From Thermoplasmata archaeon (lineage in GTDB: Archaea; Thermoplasmatota; Thermoplasmata; Lutacidiplasmatales; UBA184): a stretch of 6,235 nt of DNA. Under the pieces are notes generated by a model. It was given only the letters and a program-made list of their open reading frames with translations, searched no databases and had not been told where the DNA came from. Location of the stretch: contig JAKAPG010000099.1 of the NCBI GenBank assembly GCA_021823085.1, positions 1 through 6,235 on the forward strand, given 5' to 3'. Each line of letters begins with the position of its first letter. Positions within the stretch are counted from its first letter, which is position 1. Shown piece by piece: positions 1 through 5,858 of the stretch. The position numbers were made by a program, and so were the translations under genes.

Positions 1-105
1 TCCGATCTGACCCCCGTGGGAGGCGGCGAGGTAGAGCCGGGCCCCCTTGTCCGGGATCCCGTGGATCGTGAGGAGGGACCGAATGTCGCCTTCGGGCGGG
101 ACCAT
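1..105 (-). CDS. N-terminal fragment of a probable TrmB-like winged-helix transcriptional regulator
   Basis: Only the first 35 codons are present; the gene continues past the left edge. Reading from the ATG at 105 gives MVPPEGDIRSLLTIHGIPDK, then GARLYLAASHGGQIG. The pattern of a leucine-rich helix, then G-I/L-x-x-K/E-A-R-x-Y-L-A, resembles the first helices of the TrmB/MarR-like winged-helix domain, where the usual form is 'LGLSEKEARVYLALL'. In that family the domain binds DNA and the missing C-terminal part usually binds a sugar or other effector. The frame stays open upstream of the ATG, but a TATA-like box about 28 bases before it and the lack of a Shine-Dalgarno sequence favour this ATG as the 5' end of a leaderless mRNA. 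The gene follows rps2 on the same strand, beyond a hairpin, so it is probably a separate transcription unit. Family assignment from 35 residues is tentative; another winged-helix protein is possible. Confidence 0.5.
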   Translation of the reverse strand, partial: MVPPEGDIRSLLTIHGIPDKGARLYLAASHGGQIG

Positions 106-126
106 CGAGAGCGTACCAAGAACTGT

Positions 127-140
127 CGCGATAAAAGAGG
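127..140 (-). promoter_or_regulatory. Candidate archaeal TATA-box promoter for the TrmB-like gene
   Basis: On the minus strand the sequence reads CCTCTTTTATCGCG. The T/A-rich core TTTTAT (136-131) is centred about 28 bases before the ATG at 105, close to the usual distance between an archaeal TATA box and the transcription start. Nothing resembling a Shine-Dalgarno sequence lies between them, so a leaderless transcript starting at or next to the ATG is likely. The T-rich core also serves as the tail of the preceding hairpin, so rps2 termination and this promoter may share bases. Seen: core, spacing and absent ribosome site. Inferred: promoter activity. Confidence 0.45.
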
Positions 141-154
141 GGGGAGGGCCCCCC
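131..154 (-). terminator. G6/C6 hairpin with T-rich tail, probable terminator after rps2
   Basis: On the minus strand GGGGGG (154-149), a four-base loop CCCT (148-145) and CCCCCC (144-139) form a six-pair all-G:C stem, followed by TCTTTTAT (138-131). It begins 22 bases after the rps2 TAA codon. Archaeal termination depends mainly on the T-rich tract, sometimes helped by a hairpin, so this is a reasonable 3' end for the long operon. The T tract is short and interrupted, so read-through is possible. Confidence 0.5.
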
Positions 155-176
155 GGCAGCGAAGACGATAAACGGT

Positions 177-830
177 TTACAGGGCCGCTTGGAAGTCTTC
201 GATCGTCAGGGTGTAGGGCGTCTCGGGGCCGGAGCGTTCCTTGAGCTCCTCGCGGGCGAGCAGCCAGTAGACCGTTGCGAGGGCGACCCGTCCCTTGTTG
301 TTCGCGGGGATCACAAGGTCGACGTTGCGAGTCTCGTTGTTCACATCACACAGGCCGACGACGGGAATCCCGATGGAGACCGCCTCGCTCAGGGCCTGCT
401 GGTCGGTCGCCGGGTCCGTGACGAACAGGAGCTTGGGCTCGAAGTACGACTCGAGGTTCGGATTGGTGAGGCACCCGGGCACGAACCGCTCGGCGAAGGA
501 GACGGCGCCGACCGTTTGGGCGAACACTCGGACCGGCTTCTGACCGTACTGGCGTTGCGATACCACCAGGATCTTATCGGCGGGCAGACGCGCGAGGAAC
601 TTCGCGGCGATGCGGATCCGTCGGTCCGTCTCTCGGATGTCCAAGACATGGAGGCCGTCGAATCGGACCTTGTGGATGAAACGGCGCATGCTCGCCGACT
701 TTTGCTGCGTGCCGATGTGAACGCCCGAGGTAAGGTACGTCTCCTCGGGGACCAGGAGCTCGCCCGGGGCGGTGTCCTGCCCGTCGGAGGCCACCGCGCG
801 CTCCTCGGCCATCGTCTCCTCGTCCGCCAT
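177..830 (-). CDS. rps2: Small-subunit ribosomal protein uS2 (archaeal type)
   Basis: Structural protein of the 30S subunit, bound at the head-body junction of the small ribosomal subunit in the family. The 217-residue product has an acidic, probably disordered N-terminus (about 1-28), then the archaeal/eukaryotic uS2 core: TYLTSGVHIGTQQKS near 31-45, FDGLHVLDIRETDRRIRIAA near 57-76, RQYGQKP near 93-99, RFVPGCLTNPNLE near 115-127, VTDPATDQQA near 137-146, and CDVNNETRNVDLVIPANNKG near 161-180. The tract LTNPN and the NNKGR segment are typical of the archaeal protein, not bacterial RpsB. The ATG at 830 is chosen because it lies 7 bases after the enolase stop with GAGG overlapping that stop codon and a 5-base spacer; a more upstream in-frame ATG (875) would overlap enolase and add unconserved sequence. 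An ATG seven codons in is a less likely alternative. Last gene of the operon; eno-rps2 adjacency is common in archaea. Confidence 0.96.
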   Translation of the reverse strand: MADEETMAEERAVASDGQDTAPGELLVPEETYLTSGVHIGTQQKSASMRRFIHKVRFDGLHVLDIRETDRRIRIAAKFLARLPADKILVVSQRQYGQKPVRVFAQTVGAVSFAERFVPGCLTNPNLESYFEPKLLFVTDPATDQQALSEAVSIGIPVVGLCDVNNETRNVDLVIPANNKGRVALATVYWLLAREELKERSGPETPYTLTIEDFQAAL

Positions 831-837
831 CGAATCC

Positions 838-2052
838 TCAGGCTCCGTAGGCGCGGGCGAGACGAAGCATCTCATTTAACTTTGCCACCCGCTCCCCGTT
901 GAGAACTCCGCATTTGATCCCGCGGGCCCCGATCCCCAGCGCGACGTGCGCGAGCCAAGAGTCCGGAGTCTCGCCCGAGCGATGAGAGGCGATCAGGTGC
1001 GCGCCCTTCGACCGCGCGCAGTCGACCGCCGCGAACGTGCCCGAGAGGGTACCGACCTGATTGACCTTGATGAGCACGGCGTTGGACGCCCTCGCCTCGA
1101 GGCCCCGCCGGACCCGGGACTCCTGCGTCACGTAGAGGTCGTCGCCGACGACGAGCGTACTGCTTCCGACGGCGCTGGTGAGCTGCGCGAACTCGTCGAA
1201 CGCCTCCTGATCGAACGGATCCTCGATGTACCGGATCCCGTAGCGCTCGACGAGGTCCATGACGAACCGAACCTGGCCGGCCGGATCGAGCGAGCGGTCG
1301 CGGTAGTGGTACCGGCCCTTTTCGAAGAACTCGCTGGCGGCGAGATCCACCCCGGGATTCACTTCGATCCCGAGCTCGTCACGCGTCGCGGTGCAAGCCC
1401 CGGCGAGAACCTCGAGCGCGTCGACGCTCCCGATCGCGGCGACCCATCCCCCCTCATCCCCCCGGCCCAGCGCGACGGTGGGAAAGCGCCGATGCAACTC
1501 CGCGCCGATGCGGCGGTGGACTCCGATCGCGGCACGGATCGACTCGTCGATCGTCCGCCCCTCGGCGAAGGCGATGAACTCCTGGAACTCGGGGCCCCCG
1601 ATCGCGTGCATACCTCCGTTGAGACAGTTGCCGACGACCGCCGGAAACCGGAGCTCTTGCACGCTGGGCCGGCGCAGGACTTCGTACAACGGTCGTCCTG
1701 CCTCCGACGCGACCGCCAGGGCGGTCGCTACGGAGACCGCGGTGGCCGTGTTCCCCCCGATCTCGGAGAACAAAGGGGTCCCATCGACTTCCGCCAAGAG
1801 GCGATCCACCGCCGCCTGATCGCGAGCGTCGACCCCGACGAGCTTCGGAGCGACGAGCGATCGGAACCGGGAGACGGCTTCGGGGACACCGCCCCGAGGG
1901 AATGCGTTCACCTCGTGCGCGCCGGTGCTCGCCCCGCTGGGCGCGCCGGCCCGGCCCACGGCGCCGCCGTCCAGCGTGATCGTCGCTTCGACGGTCAGGT
2001 TGCCGCGGCTGTCGAGAATGCCGGCAAGGTCCGCCGACCGTATGGCGCTCAC
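838..2052 (-). CDS. eno: Enolase (phosphopyruvate hydratase), divergent archaeal form
   Basis: Interconverts 2-phosphoglycerate and phosphoenolpyruvate in glycolysis and gluconeogenesis; cytoplasmic, Mg-dependent. The 404-residue product is somewhat shorter than the usual 420-435. It has the N-terminal capping domain (about 1-125, with the mobile loop PSGAST at 38-43) and the C-terminal barrel. By alignment with yeast enolase the active-site set is complete: H149 and E158 (LNGGMHAIGGPEFQEF), E200 (GDEGG), metal ligands D236, E277 (IEDPF) and D304 (VVGDDL), catalytic K329 (KVNQVGTLS), H357-R358 (SHRSGE) and K380 (GIKCG). Departures are AFPRGG after the loop where ELRDGD is usual, and TPDSWLAH where TEDTFIAD is usual. 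Start: GTG at 2052, overlapping the epimerase TGA by four bases (GTGA), with GGAGG just upstream; this implies translational coupling. Longer in-frame starts lie inside the epimerase gene and add arginine-rich, unconserved sequence. Rps2 follows after 7 bases. Confidence 0.93.
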   Translation of the reverse strand: MSAIRSADLAGILDSRGNLTVEATITLDGGAVGRAGAPSGASTGAHEVNAFPRGGVPEAVSRFRSLVAPKLVGVDARDQAAVDRLLAEVDGTPLFSEIGGNTATAVSVATALAVASEAGRPLYEVLRRPSVQELRFPAVVGNCLNGGMHAIGGPEFQEFIAFAEGRTIDESIRAAIGVHRRIGAELHRRFPTVALGRGDEGGWVAAIGSVDALEVLAGACTATRDELGIEVNPGVDLAASEFFEKGRYHYRDRSLDPAGQVRFVMDLVERYGIRYIEDPFDQEAFDEFAQLTSAVGSSTLVVGDDLYVTQESRVRRGLEARASNAVLIKVNQVGTLSGTFAAVDCARSKGAHLIASHRSGETPDSWLAHVALGIGARGIKCGVLNGERVAKLNEMLRLARAYGA

Positions 2053-2444
2053 GGTCCCTCCACGAACTCGACGAGCACCCCGCCGAATGCGGACGGATGC
2101 GCGAACCCGACGAGGCGACCCCGCGCGCCCGGGCGGGCATGCCCGTCGACGACCCGCTGGCCCGTCCGGCGCAACCGATCCAGCTCGGCGTCTACACTGT
2201 GCACACGAAACGCGACGTGATGCATCCCTTCTCCGCGGGTCTCGAGAAACTTCGCGATCGAGGAGGTCGGGGCGGTCGGGCTCAACAGTTCGATGTCCGT
2301 GGAGCCGAACGGCACGAATCGGACCCGCACCTGCTGCGTCGGCACCTCCTCCGCCTGGAAGCGTCCCCCGCCCGCGAGCGCGGTCCACGACGAGGACCGG
2401 GCGTCGAGATCCCTCACGGCGATTCCCAGGTGATCGAGCTCCAT
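2049..2444 (-). CDS. mce: Methylmalonyl-CoA epimerase (VOC superfamily)
   Basis: Interconverts (S)- and (R)-methylmalonyl-CoA, supplying the (R) isomer to methylmalonyl-CoA mutase. The 131-residue length is normal for the family. Two VOC beta-alpha-beta-beta-beta repeats are visible: about 1-58 (from MELDHLGIAVRDLD to DIELLSP) and about 72-129 (from EGMHHVAFRVHSVDAELD to GGVLVEFVE). Aligned with the Propionibacterium enzyme, the four metal ligands fall at H5, E52 (Gln in that enzyme, Glu in many relatives), H76 and E126. GARGRLVGFAHP near 107-117 matches the conserved loop before the last strand. The ATG at 2444 is preferred: it is 10 bases after the mutase stop with GAGGAAGG just upstream, and residue 1 starts the first strand. 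A longer in-frame start at 2510 would overlap the mutase. Placement directly after the mutase gene strongly supports epimerase over other VOC enzymes such as glyoxalase I. Confidence 0.92.
   Translation of the reverse strand: MELDHLGIAVRDLDARSSSWTALAGGGRFQAEEVPTQQVRVRFVPFGSTDIELLSPTAPTSSIAKFLETRGEGMHHVAFRVHSVDAELDRLRRTGQRVVDGHARPGARGRLVGFAHPSAFGGVLVEFVEGP
2056..2061 (-). promoter_or_regulatory. Shine-Dalgarno sequence for the enolase GTG start
   Basis: GGAGGG on the minus strand inside the last codons of the epimerase gene, 3-4 bases before the GTG at 2052. It matches the anti-Shine-Dalgarno CCUCC and supports the GTG as the real start, with translation coupled through the GTGA stop/start overlap. 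The spacing is slightly short. Confidence 0.6.
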
Positions 2445-2454
2445 GACCTTCCTC
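2445..2454 (-). promoter_or_regulatory. Ribosome-binding site of the epimerase gene
   Basis: The whole mutase-epimerase gap reads GAGGAAGGTC on the minus strand, immediately after the mutase TGA. GAGG lies 6 bases before the ATG at 2444, a good Shine-Dalgarno match that decides this start over the longer in-frame ATG at 2510. Confidence 0.6.
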
Positions 2455-4137
2455 TCAGAACGCACGCGCCGGTGGCTGCTCTCCGAAGCTCGAGCGCCAG
2501 ACATCGGCAATCTCGCCGAGCGTCGCGCCCGCAGTGACGGCCGAGATCACGAACGGAAGGAGGTTGTCCGAACCGCGGCTCGCACGGGCGAGCGCGTCCA
2601 GAGCGGAGGCGGTCTTCGCAGAGTTGCGGTGCGAGCGCCATCGCCGGATCTCCCGAACCTGCCGCTGCTCTTCGGCCGGCGAGATGCGTTGCACCGCCAC
2701 GCCGCGCCTCTCGGACGGAAAGAGAGAGAACCCCGGGTTTCCCTCCGTGAGGTCATTGACTCCGACGACGATCTCTTCGTGCGCTTCGCGCGCCCGGGCC
2801 GTACGGTAGGCCTCCTTCGCGATCTCCGCCTGGAAGTACCCGCGCTCGATTGCCACGAGGCTGCCGCCCATATCGTCCACGCGAGCGAGGTACTCCCGTG
2901 CCTCCCGCTCGATCGAGTCGGTCCGCTGCTCAATCTCGTACGAGCCCCCGACGGGATCGATCGTGCTCGGGATCCCCGATTCTTCGGCGAGGATCTGTTG
3001 GGTCCGGAGCGCAAGCCGCGCGGACGCTTCGGTGGGTAGCCCGAGCGCCTCATCCAGCGCGTTGGTGTGCAACGACTGGGTTCCCCCGAGGACCGCCGAG
3101 AGCGCCTCCAAGGTCGTTCGAACGACGTTGAGCTCGGGCTGCTGGGCCGTCAGGCTCGAGCCGGCGGTCTGCGTGTGGAAGCGCATTTGCATCGATCGAC
3201 CGCGCCCGGCGCCGAAGCGCTCGCGCACGATCATCGCCCACAAACGTCGGGCCGCGCGGAACTTCGCGATCTCTCCGAGAAAGTCCCGGCCGCTCGAAAA
3301 GAAGAACGAGAGACGCGGCAGGAATTCGTCCAGGTCCAGACCCCGTGCGCGGACCGCCTCGACGTAGGCGATCGCGTTGGCGATCGTGAAGGCGACCTCC
3401 TGAGGAGCCGTCGCTCCGGCCTCACGCATGTGATAGCCCGAGACGCTGATGTAGTTCCACTCAGGCATCTCGCGCGTCGCGAACTCGACGAGGTCGGTCG
3501 TCAGGCGCATCGATGCTTCGGGAGGGTAGATGTACGTTCCCCGGGAGATGTATTCCTTCAGGATGTCGTTTTGAACTGTACCGCTGAGACGGTTCCGAGG
3601 CACTCCGCTCTCCTCGGCCGTGGCCACGAGGAAGGCCAAAAGGATCGGCGCGGTGGCGTTGATTGTCATGGAAACGCTCGCGCGGTCGAGCGGTATCTCC
3701 GTGAACAGCGCGCGCATCGCGGCGAGCGAGGGGATAGGGACCCCGCACCGACCGACCTCGCCGCGCGCGCGCTCGTGATCGGGATCGTACCCGATCTGCG
3801 TGGGAAGGTCGAAGGCGACGGAGAGTCCCGTCTGCCCGCCCCGAAGGAGGTAGCGGAACCTGCGGTTCGTTTCCCGGGCGCTCCCGAACCCCGAATACTG
3901 TCGGAATGTCCAGAGTCGACCACGATACATCGTGGGCTGGATGCCGCGAGTGAACGGTGCCTCTCCCGGGAAGCCCAGCCGATCGAGGTAGGCGGCCTCA
4001 GGATCCGCGGGAGGAGGGGCCAGAATCGCATCCAGCTCGGAGTCGGTCAGGTCGCCCAGGGCCGACCGGGCCCGCGTCTTCCAGGCGGATCGAGAGGAAC
4101 GAGGAGGGAGGGATGAAGGGGACGCGGATTGGGCCAT
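2455..4137 (-). CDS. mcmA1: Methylmalonyl-CoA mutase, large (catalytic, alpha) subunit
   Basis: Catalyses the adenosylcobalamin-dependent rearrangement of (R)-methylmalonyl-CoA to succinyl-CoA, together with a separate B12-binding small subunit. The 560 residues form the substrate-binding TIM barrel only: LDRLGFPGEAPFTRGIQPTM (51-70) is the entry motif, WTFRQYSGFG follows, and the barrel runs to about 400. Aligned with the Propionibacterium enzyme at a constant offset, key residues are kept: Y81 (Tyr89), Q189 (Gln197), R199 (Arg207) and Y235-H236 (Tyr243-His244, in VSGYHMREAGA). Tyr at 81 and Arg at 199 point to methylmalonyl-CoA rather than isobutyryl-CoA mutase. HTNALDEALGLPTE (357-370) and IDPVGGSYEIE (393-403) are typical family segments. 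No DxHxxG cobalamin domain is present, so the small subunit must be encoded elsewhere. The N-terminus (1-45) is short, with a Ser/Pro/Arg-rich start. It begins 23 bases after pheT with no clear Shine-Dalgarno; the epimerase gene follows after 10 bases. Confidence 0.95.
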   Translation of the reverse strand: MAQSASPSSLPPRSSRSAWKTRARSALGDLTDSELDAILAPPPADPEAAYLDRLGFPGEAPFTRGIQPTMYRGRLWTFRQYSGFGSARETNRRFRYLLRGGQTGLSVAFDLPTQIGYDPDHERARGEVGRCGVPIPSLAAMRALFTEIPLDRASVSMTINATAPILLAFLVATAEESGVPRNRLSGTVQNDILKEYISRGTYIYPPEASMRLTTDLVEFATREMPEWNYISVSGYHMREAGATAPQEVAFTIANAIAYVEAVRARGLDLDEFLPRLSFFFSSGRDFLGEIAKFRAARRLWAMIVRERFGAGRGRSMQMRFHTQTAGSSLTAQQPELNVVRTTLEALSAVLGGTQSLHTNALDEALGLPTEASARLALRTQQILAEESGIPSTIDPVGGSYEIEQRTDSIEREAREYLARVDDMGGSLVAIERGYFQAEIAKEAYRTARAREAHEEIVVGVNDLTEGNPGFSLFPSERRGVAVQRISPAEEQRQVREIRRWRSHRNSAKTASALDALARASRGSDNLLPFVISAVTAGATLGEIADVWRSSFGEQPPARAF

Positions 4138-4153
4138 CGCTCATCGACCGGAC

Positions 4154-4166
4154 GACGATATTAGAG
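4154..4166 (-). promoter_or_regulatory. Possible internal promoter before the mutase gene
   Basis: Minus strand CTCTAATATCGTC, spanning the pheT stop codon and the start of the 23-base gap. The TAATAT core is centred about 23 bases before the mutase ATG, slightly closer than usual for an archaeal TATA box. No Shine-Dalgarno is visible before that ATG, which would fit a leaderless transcript. The element resembles the TATA-like site before the TrmB-like gene (CCCTCT, two A/T, TATCG). Read-through from pheT remains equally plausible. Confidence 0.25.
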
Positions 4167-5858
4167 GGTTCCCGGGGACCGCACGAGCGGCCACAGCGCG
4201 CTCAGGTCGAGCTCACCCCATGCGACGGGGACCGGGATCCCAGCCGCTTCAAGGACCCGTGGGTGGATCTCTCCCAGCTCCGCGACCACGTCTCCGGCGA
4301 GCCGCACCCGCGCCGCTCTCCCCGGAATCGTAGCCGGAATCTCGACCGGCTCCCGAACTCCCGTGACGTCGGCGGTCCGGAAGAGGTAGTCGACCAACGC
4401 GGCGGCATCGGCGAAGCCCATGCCCTCGCCGGCAAGCGCGAACCCGATGTGATAGCGCGTCGCCGTGCCGCTCTCCGCCTTCGGATCCGGTCGGATGACC
4501 GGTCCGGCCTCGCTGATGCGTTGAGGGTAGGGGTGGCGGAGGTTGTGGCGCAGCGACTCGAGGAGAGAGACCGCGATGCTCGGGCGAAGGACCGCGAACT
4601 CCTGGCTCGGCGGATTGGCGAGCTGCACGCTCTCCGCGCCTCGTTCGGCTCGTTCGATCGCCGAGCGGCTCACTACGACCGGAGTGTACAGGGGAACGAG
4701 GCCCACGCCGAGAAGGATCGGTGCGAATCGGCGGCGGAACTGGGATTCCGCCCGCCGGCGTCCGCGCGTGGAGCTGGCAGGAAGGAGCGCGTCCTCCGTG
4801 CGCAGTCCGCGAGCCAGGAGGATGTCCTCTGCGACGTCCACGGATCCCAGAAGGTCGATCCGCCATGGCGGCGCCAACACCCTCCAGCCACCGGCGGTAG
4901 TCCGCAGGTCCATTCCGCACGTGCGCGCGAGGCGACGAACCTCGGGACCGGTAATCTTCTCACCCGAGATGCTCGCGATATCGGAAGCGCGTAGCTCGAC
5001 CTCGCGGGGGGAGTCGATCGGACTTTTGGAGGCGGACCCGAGAGCGGATGGTTCGATCCGGACGGGCGCGACGGACCATCCCCGTGCGGCGAAGACAAGG
5101 AGCAGGAGCTGGAGGGACTCGAGTACTGCCCTCGGGCTCGTCCCGGTGGACTCGAGGAGAAGTGCACGGTCCCCGGGAACGACCTCTCCCGGGCCGCGAG
5201 CGTTGAGGACGGGGGGAAGGCTCGCGATCATACCCTTCGAGTCCCGCAACACGAGGCACGCATCTCCCACCCTACCGAAGGCTCCGTACCGGGTCGCCAT
5301 CGGGTGCTCGTCGTAGAACTGGACCGCGGAGACCGTTCGGTTCCGGTCGAGCGGTGCGAACGAAACCGACTCCATGGGCTCGAGCGCGTACGTGAGCGGG
5401 AATCCGATGCGGCCGAGGGCGTAGAGTCCGAGGCTTGCGCTTCGACGATCCCGCCCCACGCTCGCGTGGATGATCTCCTGGAACCGGATCGCTTCGGCGA
5501 GGGTGCCCTCGTCGATCCCGTCGTCCGTCGGAGGATGGACTACGATGGCGGCGATCTCCGGGCGGAGCGGTTGAACGGTCGCCGCGACCCGAACGGTCGG
5601 CGGGGGACCGTGGGTTGCCCTCCGCGCGATCCGCAGGAGGCCGGTTCGCGATCCAAGGACTCCGCCGAGGTACAGGCCCAGCCCGGCCTCGGAGAGCAGA
5701 TCCAACCGATCCGGGGTCACGGCGACCTGGAGGTCGTCGCCGTCGACGGCCACCAGTTCGGCCTTCGACGCGTAGAGGAGCGCCTCGAGTCGCTCGCGAT
5801 CGAGCGGCTCGGGGAGCATCGCTTGGACCCGCGAGAGGGAGAGCGCACTCTGCGGCAC
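4161..5858 (-). CDS. pheT: Phenylalanine--tRNA ligase beta subunit (archaeal type)
   Basis: Partner of PheS in the (alpha-beta)2 synthetase that charges tRNA-Phe; this subunit carries the editing site that removes mischarged tyrosine. The 565 residues match the archaeal/eukaryotic form, which lacks the N-terminal OB-fold and C-terminal anticodon domain of the bacterial protein. Visible regions: B1-like N-terminus (about 1-75), B3/B4 editing domain (about 85-260, with IIHASVGRDRRSASLGLYAL at 129-148, a GR-R-R-x-x-(A/S)-(I/L)-G match, then EEHP-like DEHP, SLPPVLN and ESTGT), B5 (about 284-355, APPWRIDLLGSVDVAEDI), and the synthetase-like core (about 365-565, with ANPPSQEFAVLRPSIAVSLL and ending in GEIHPRVLEAAGIPVPVAWG). 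The start is GTG at 5858, directly abutting the pheS TAG, with GGGAGG six bases upstream, so translation is coupled and subunits are made together. The canonical DVTGT editing-domain segment reads ESTGT here. Confidence 0.94.
   Translation of the reverse strand: MPQSALSLSRVQAMLPEPLDRERLEALLYASKAELVAVDGDDLQVAVTPDRLDLLSEAGLGLYLGGVLGSRTGLLRIARRATHGPPPTVRVAATVQPLRPEIAAIVVHPPTDDGIDEGTLAEAIRFQEIIHASVGRDRRSASLGLYALGRIGFPLTYALEPMESVSFAPLDRNRTVSAVQFYDEHPMATRYGAFGRVGDACLVLRDSKGMIASLPPVLNARGPGEVVPGDRALLLESTGTSPRAVLESLQLLLLVFAARGWSVAPVRIEPSALGSASKSPIDSPREVELRASDIASISGEKITGPEVRRLARTCGMDLRTTAGGWRVLAPPWRIDLLGSVDVAEDILLARGLRTEDALLPASSTRGRRRAESQFRRRFAPILLGVGLVPLYTPVVVSRSAIERAERGAESVQLANPPSQEFAVLRPSIAVSLLESLRHNLRHPYPQRISEAGPVIRPDPKAESGTATRYHIGFALAGEGMGFADAAALVDYLFRTADVTGVREPVEIPATIPGRAARVRLAGDVVAELGEIHPRVLEAAGIPVPVAWGELDLSALWPLVRSPGTL

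Larger units (their letters stand above)
106..176. other. Intergenic region between rps2 and the TrmB-like gene
   Basis: The 71-base spacer is the longest non-coding stretch in the window. On the minus strand it holds, in order, a TTTATCGTC sequence (172-164), the G6/C6 hairpin (154-139) and a second TTTATCG within the TATA-like box (135-129). The two TTTATCG copies are 37 bases apart and on the same strand. They could be a regulator site, two TATA-like boxes, or chance; no palindromic operator was seen. Confidence 0.6.

Noticed and set aside
106..176. Possible small RNA or riboswitch between rps2 and the regulator
   Set aside because: The 71-base spacer is explained by a short G/C hairpin and TATA-like bases; no further conserved structure was visible.
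831..875. In-frame N-terminal extension of uS2
   Set aside because: It overlaps the enolase 3' end and adds unconserved residues; the ATG at 830 has GAGG at a suitable distance.
189..902. Plus-strand open frame of 237 codons opposite rps2
   Set aside because: Mirror frame of rps2; the uS2 motifs on the minus strand are unmistakable.
1454..2140. Minus-strand 228-codon open frame inside enolase
   Set aside because: Alternative frame of the enolase gene, Arg/Gly-rich with no motif.
946..2220. Long plus-strand open frame of 424 codons opposite enolase and the epimerase
   Set aside because: It lies antisense to genes with complete conserved motifs, is rich in Arg, Asp, Glu and Gly as expected from complementary GC-rich codons, and has no recognisable domain.
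2053..2388. In-frame N-terminal extension of enolase
   Set aside because: The extra residues are Arg-rich, unlike any enolase N-terminus, and overlap the epimerase gene fully; the GTG at 2052 has a ribosome site and matches the first strand.
2445..2510. In-frame N-terminal extension of the epimerase
   Set aside because: It overlaps the 3' end of the mutase gene and adds 22 unconserved residues before the first VOC strand; the ATG at 2444 has a good ribosome site.
3067..4116. Plus-strand open frame of 349 codons opposite the mutase gene
   Set aside because: Antisense shadow of a well-supported gene; charged, repetitive composition without motifs.
3957..4994. Plus-strand open frame of 345 codons across the pheT/mutase junction
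   Set aside because: It overlaps two real minus-strand genes and their junction, and its composition is that of a GC-rich shadow frame.
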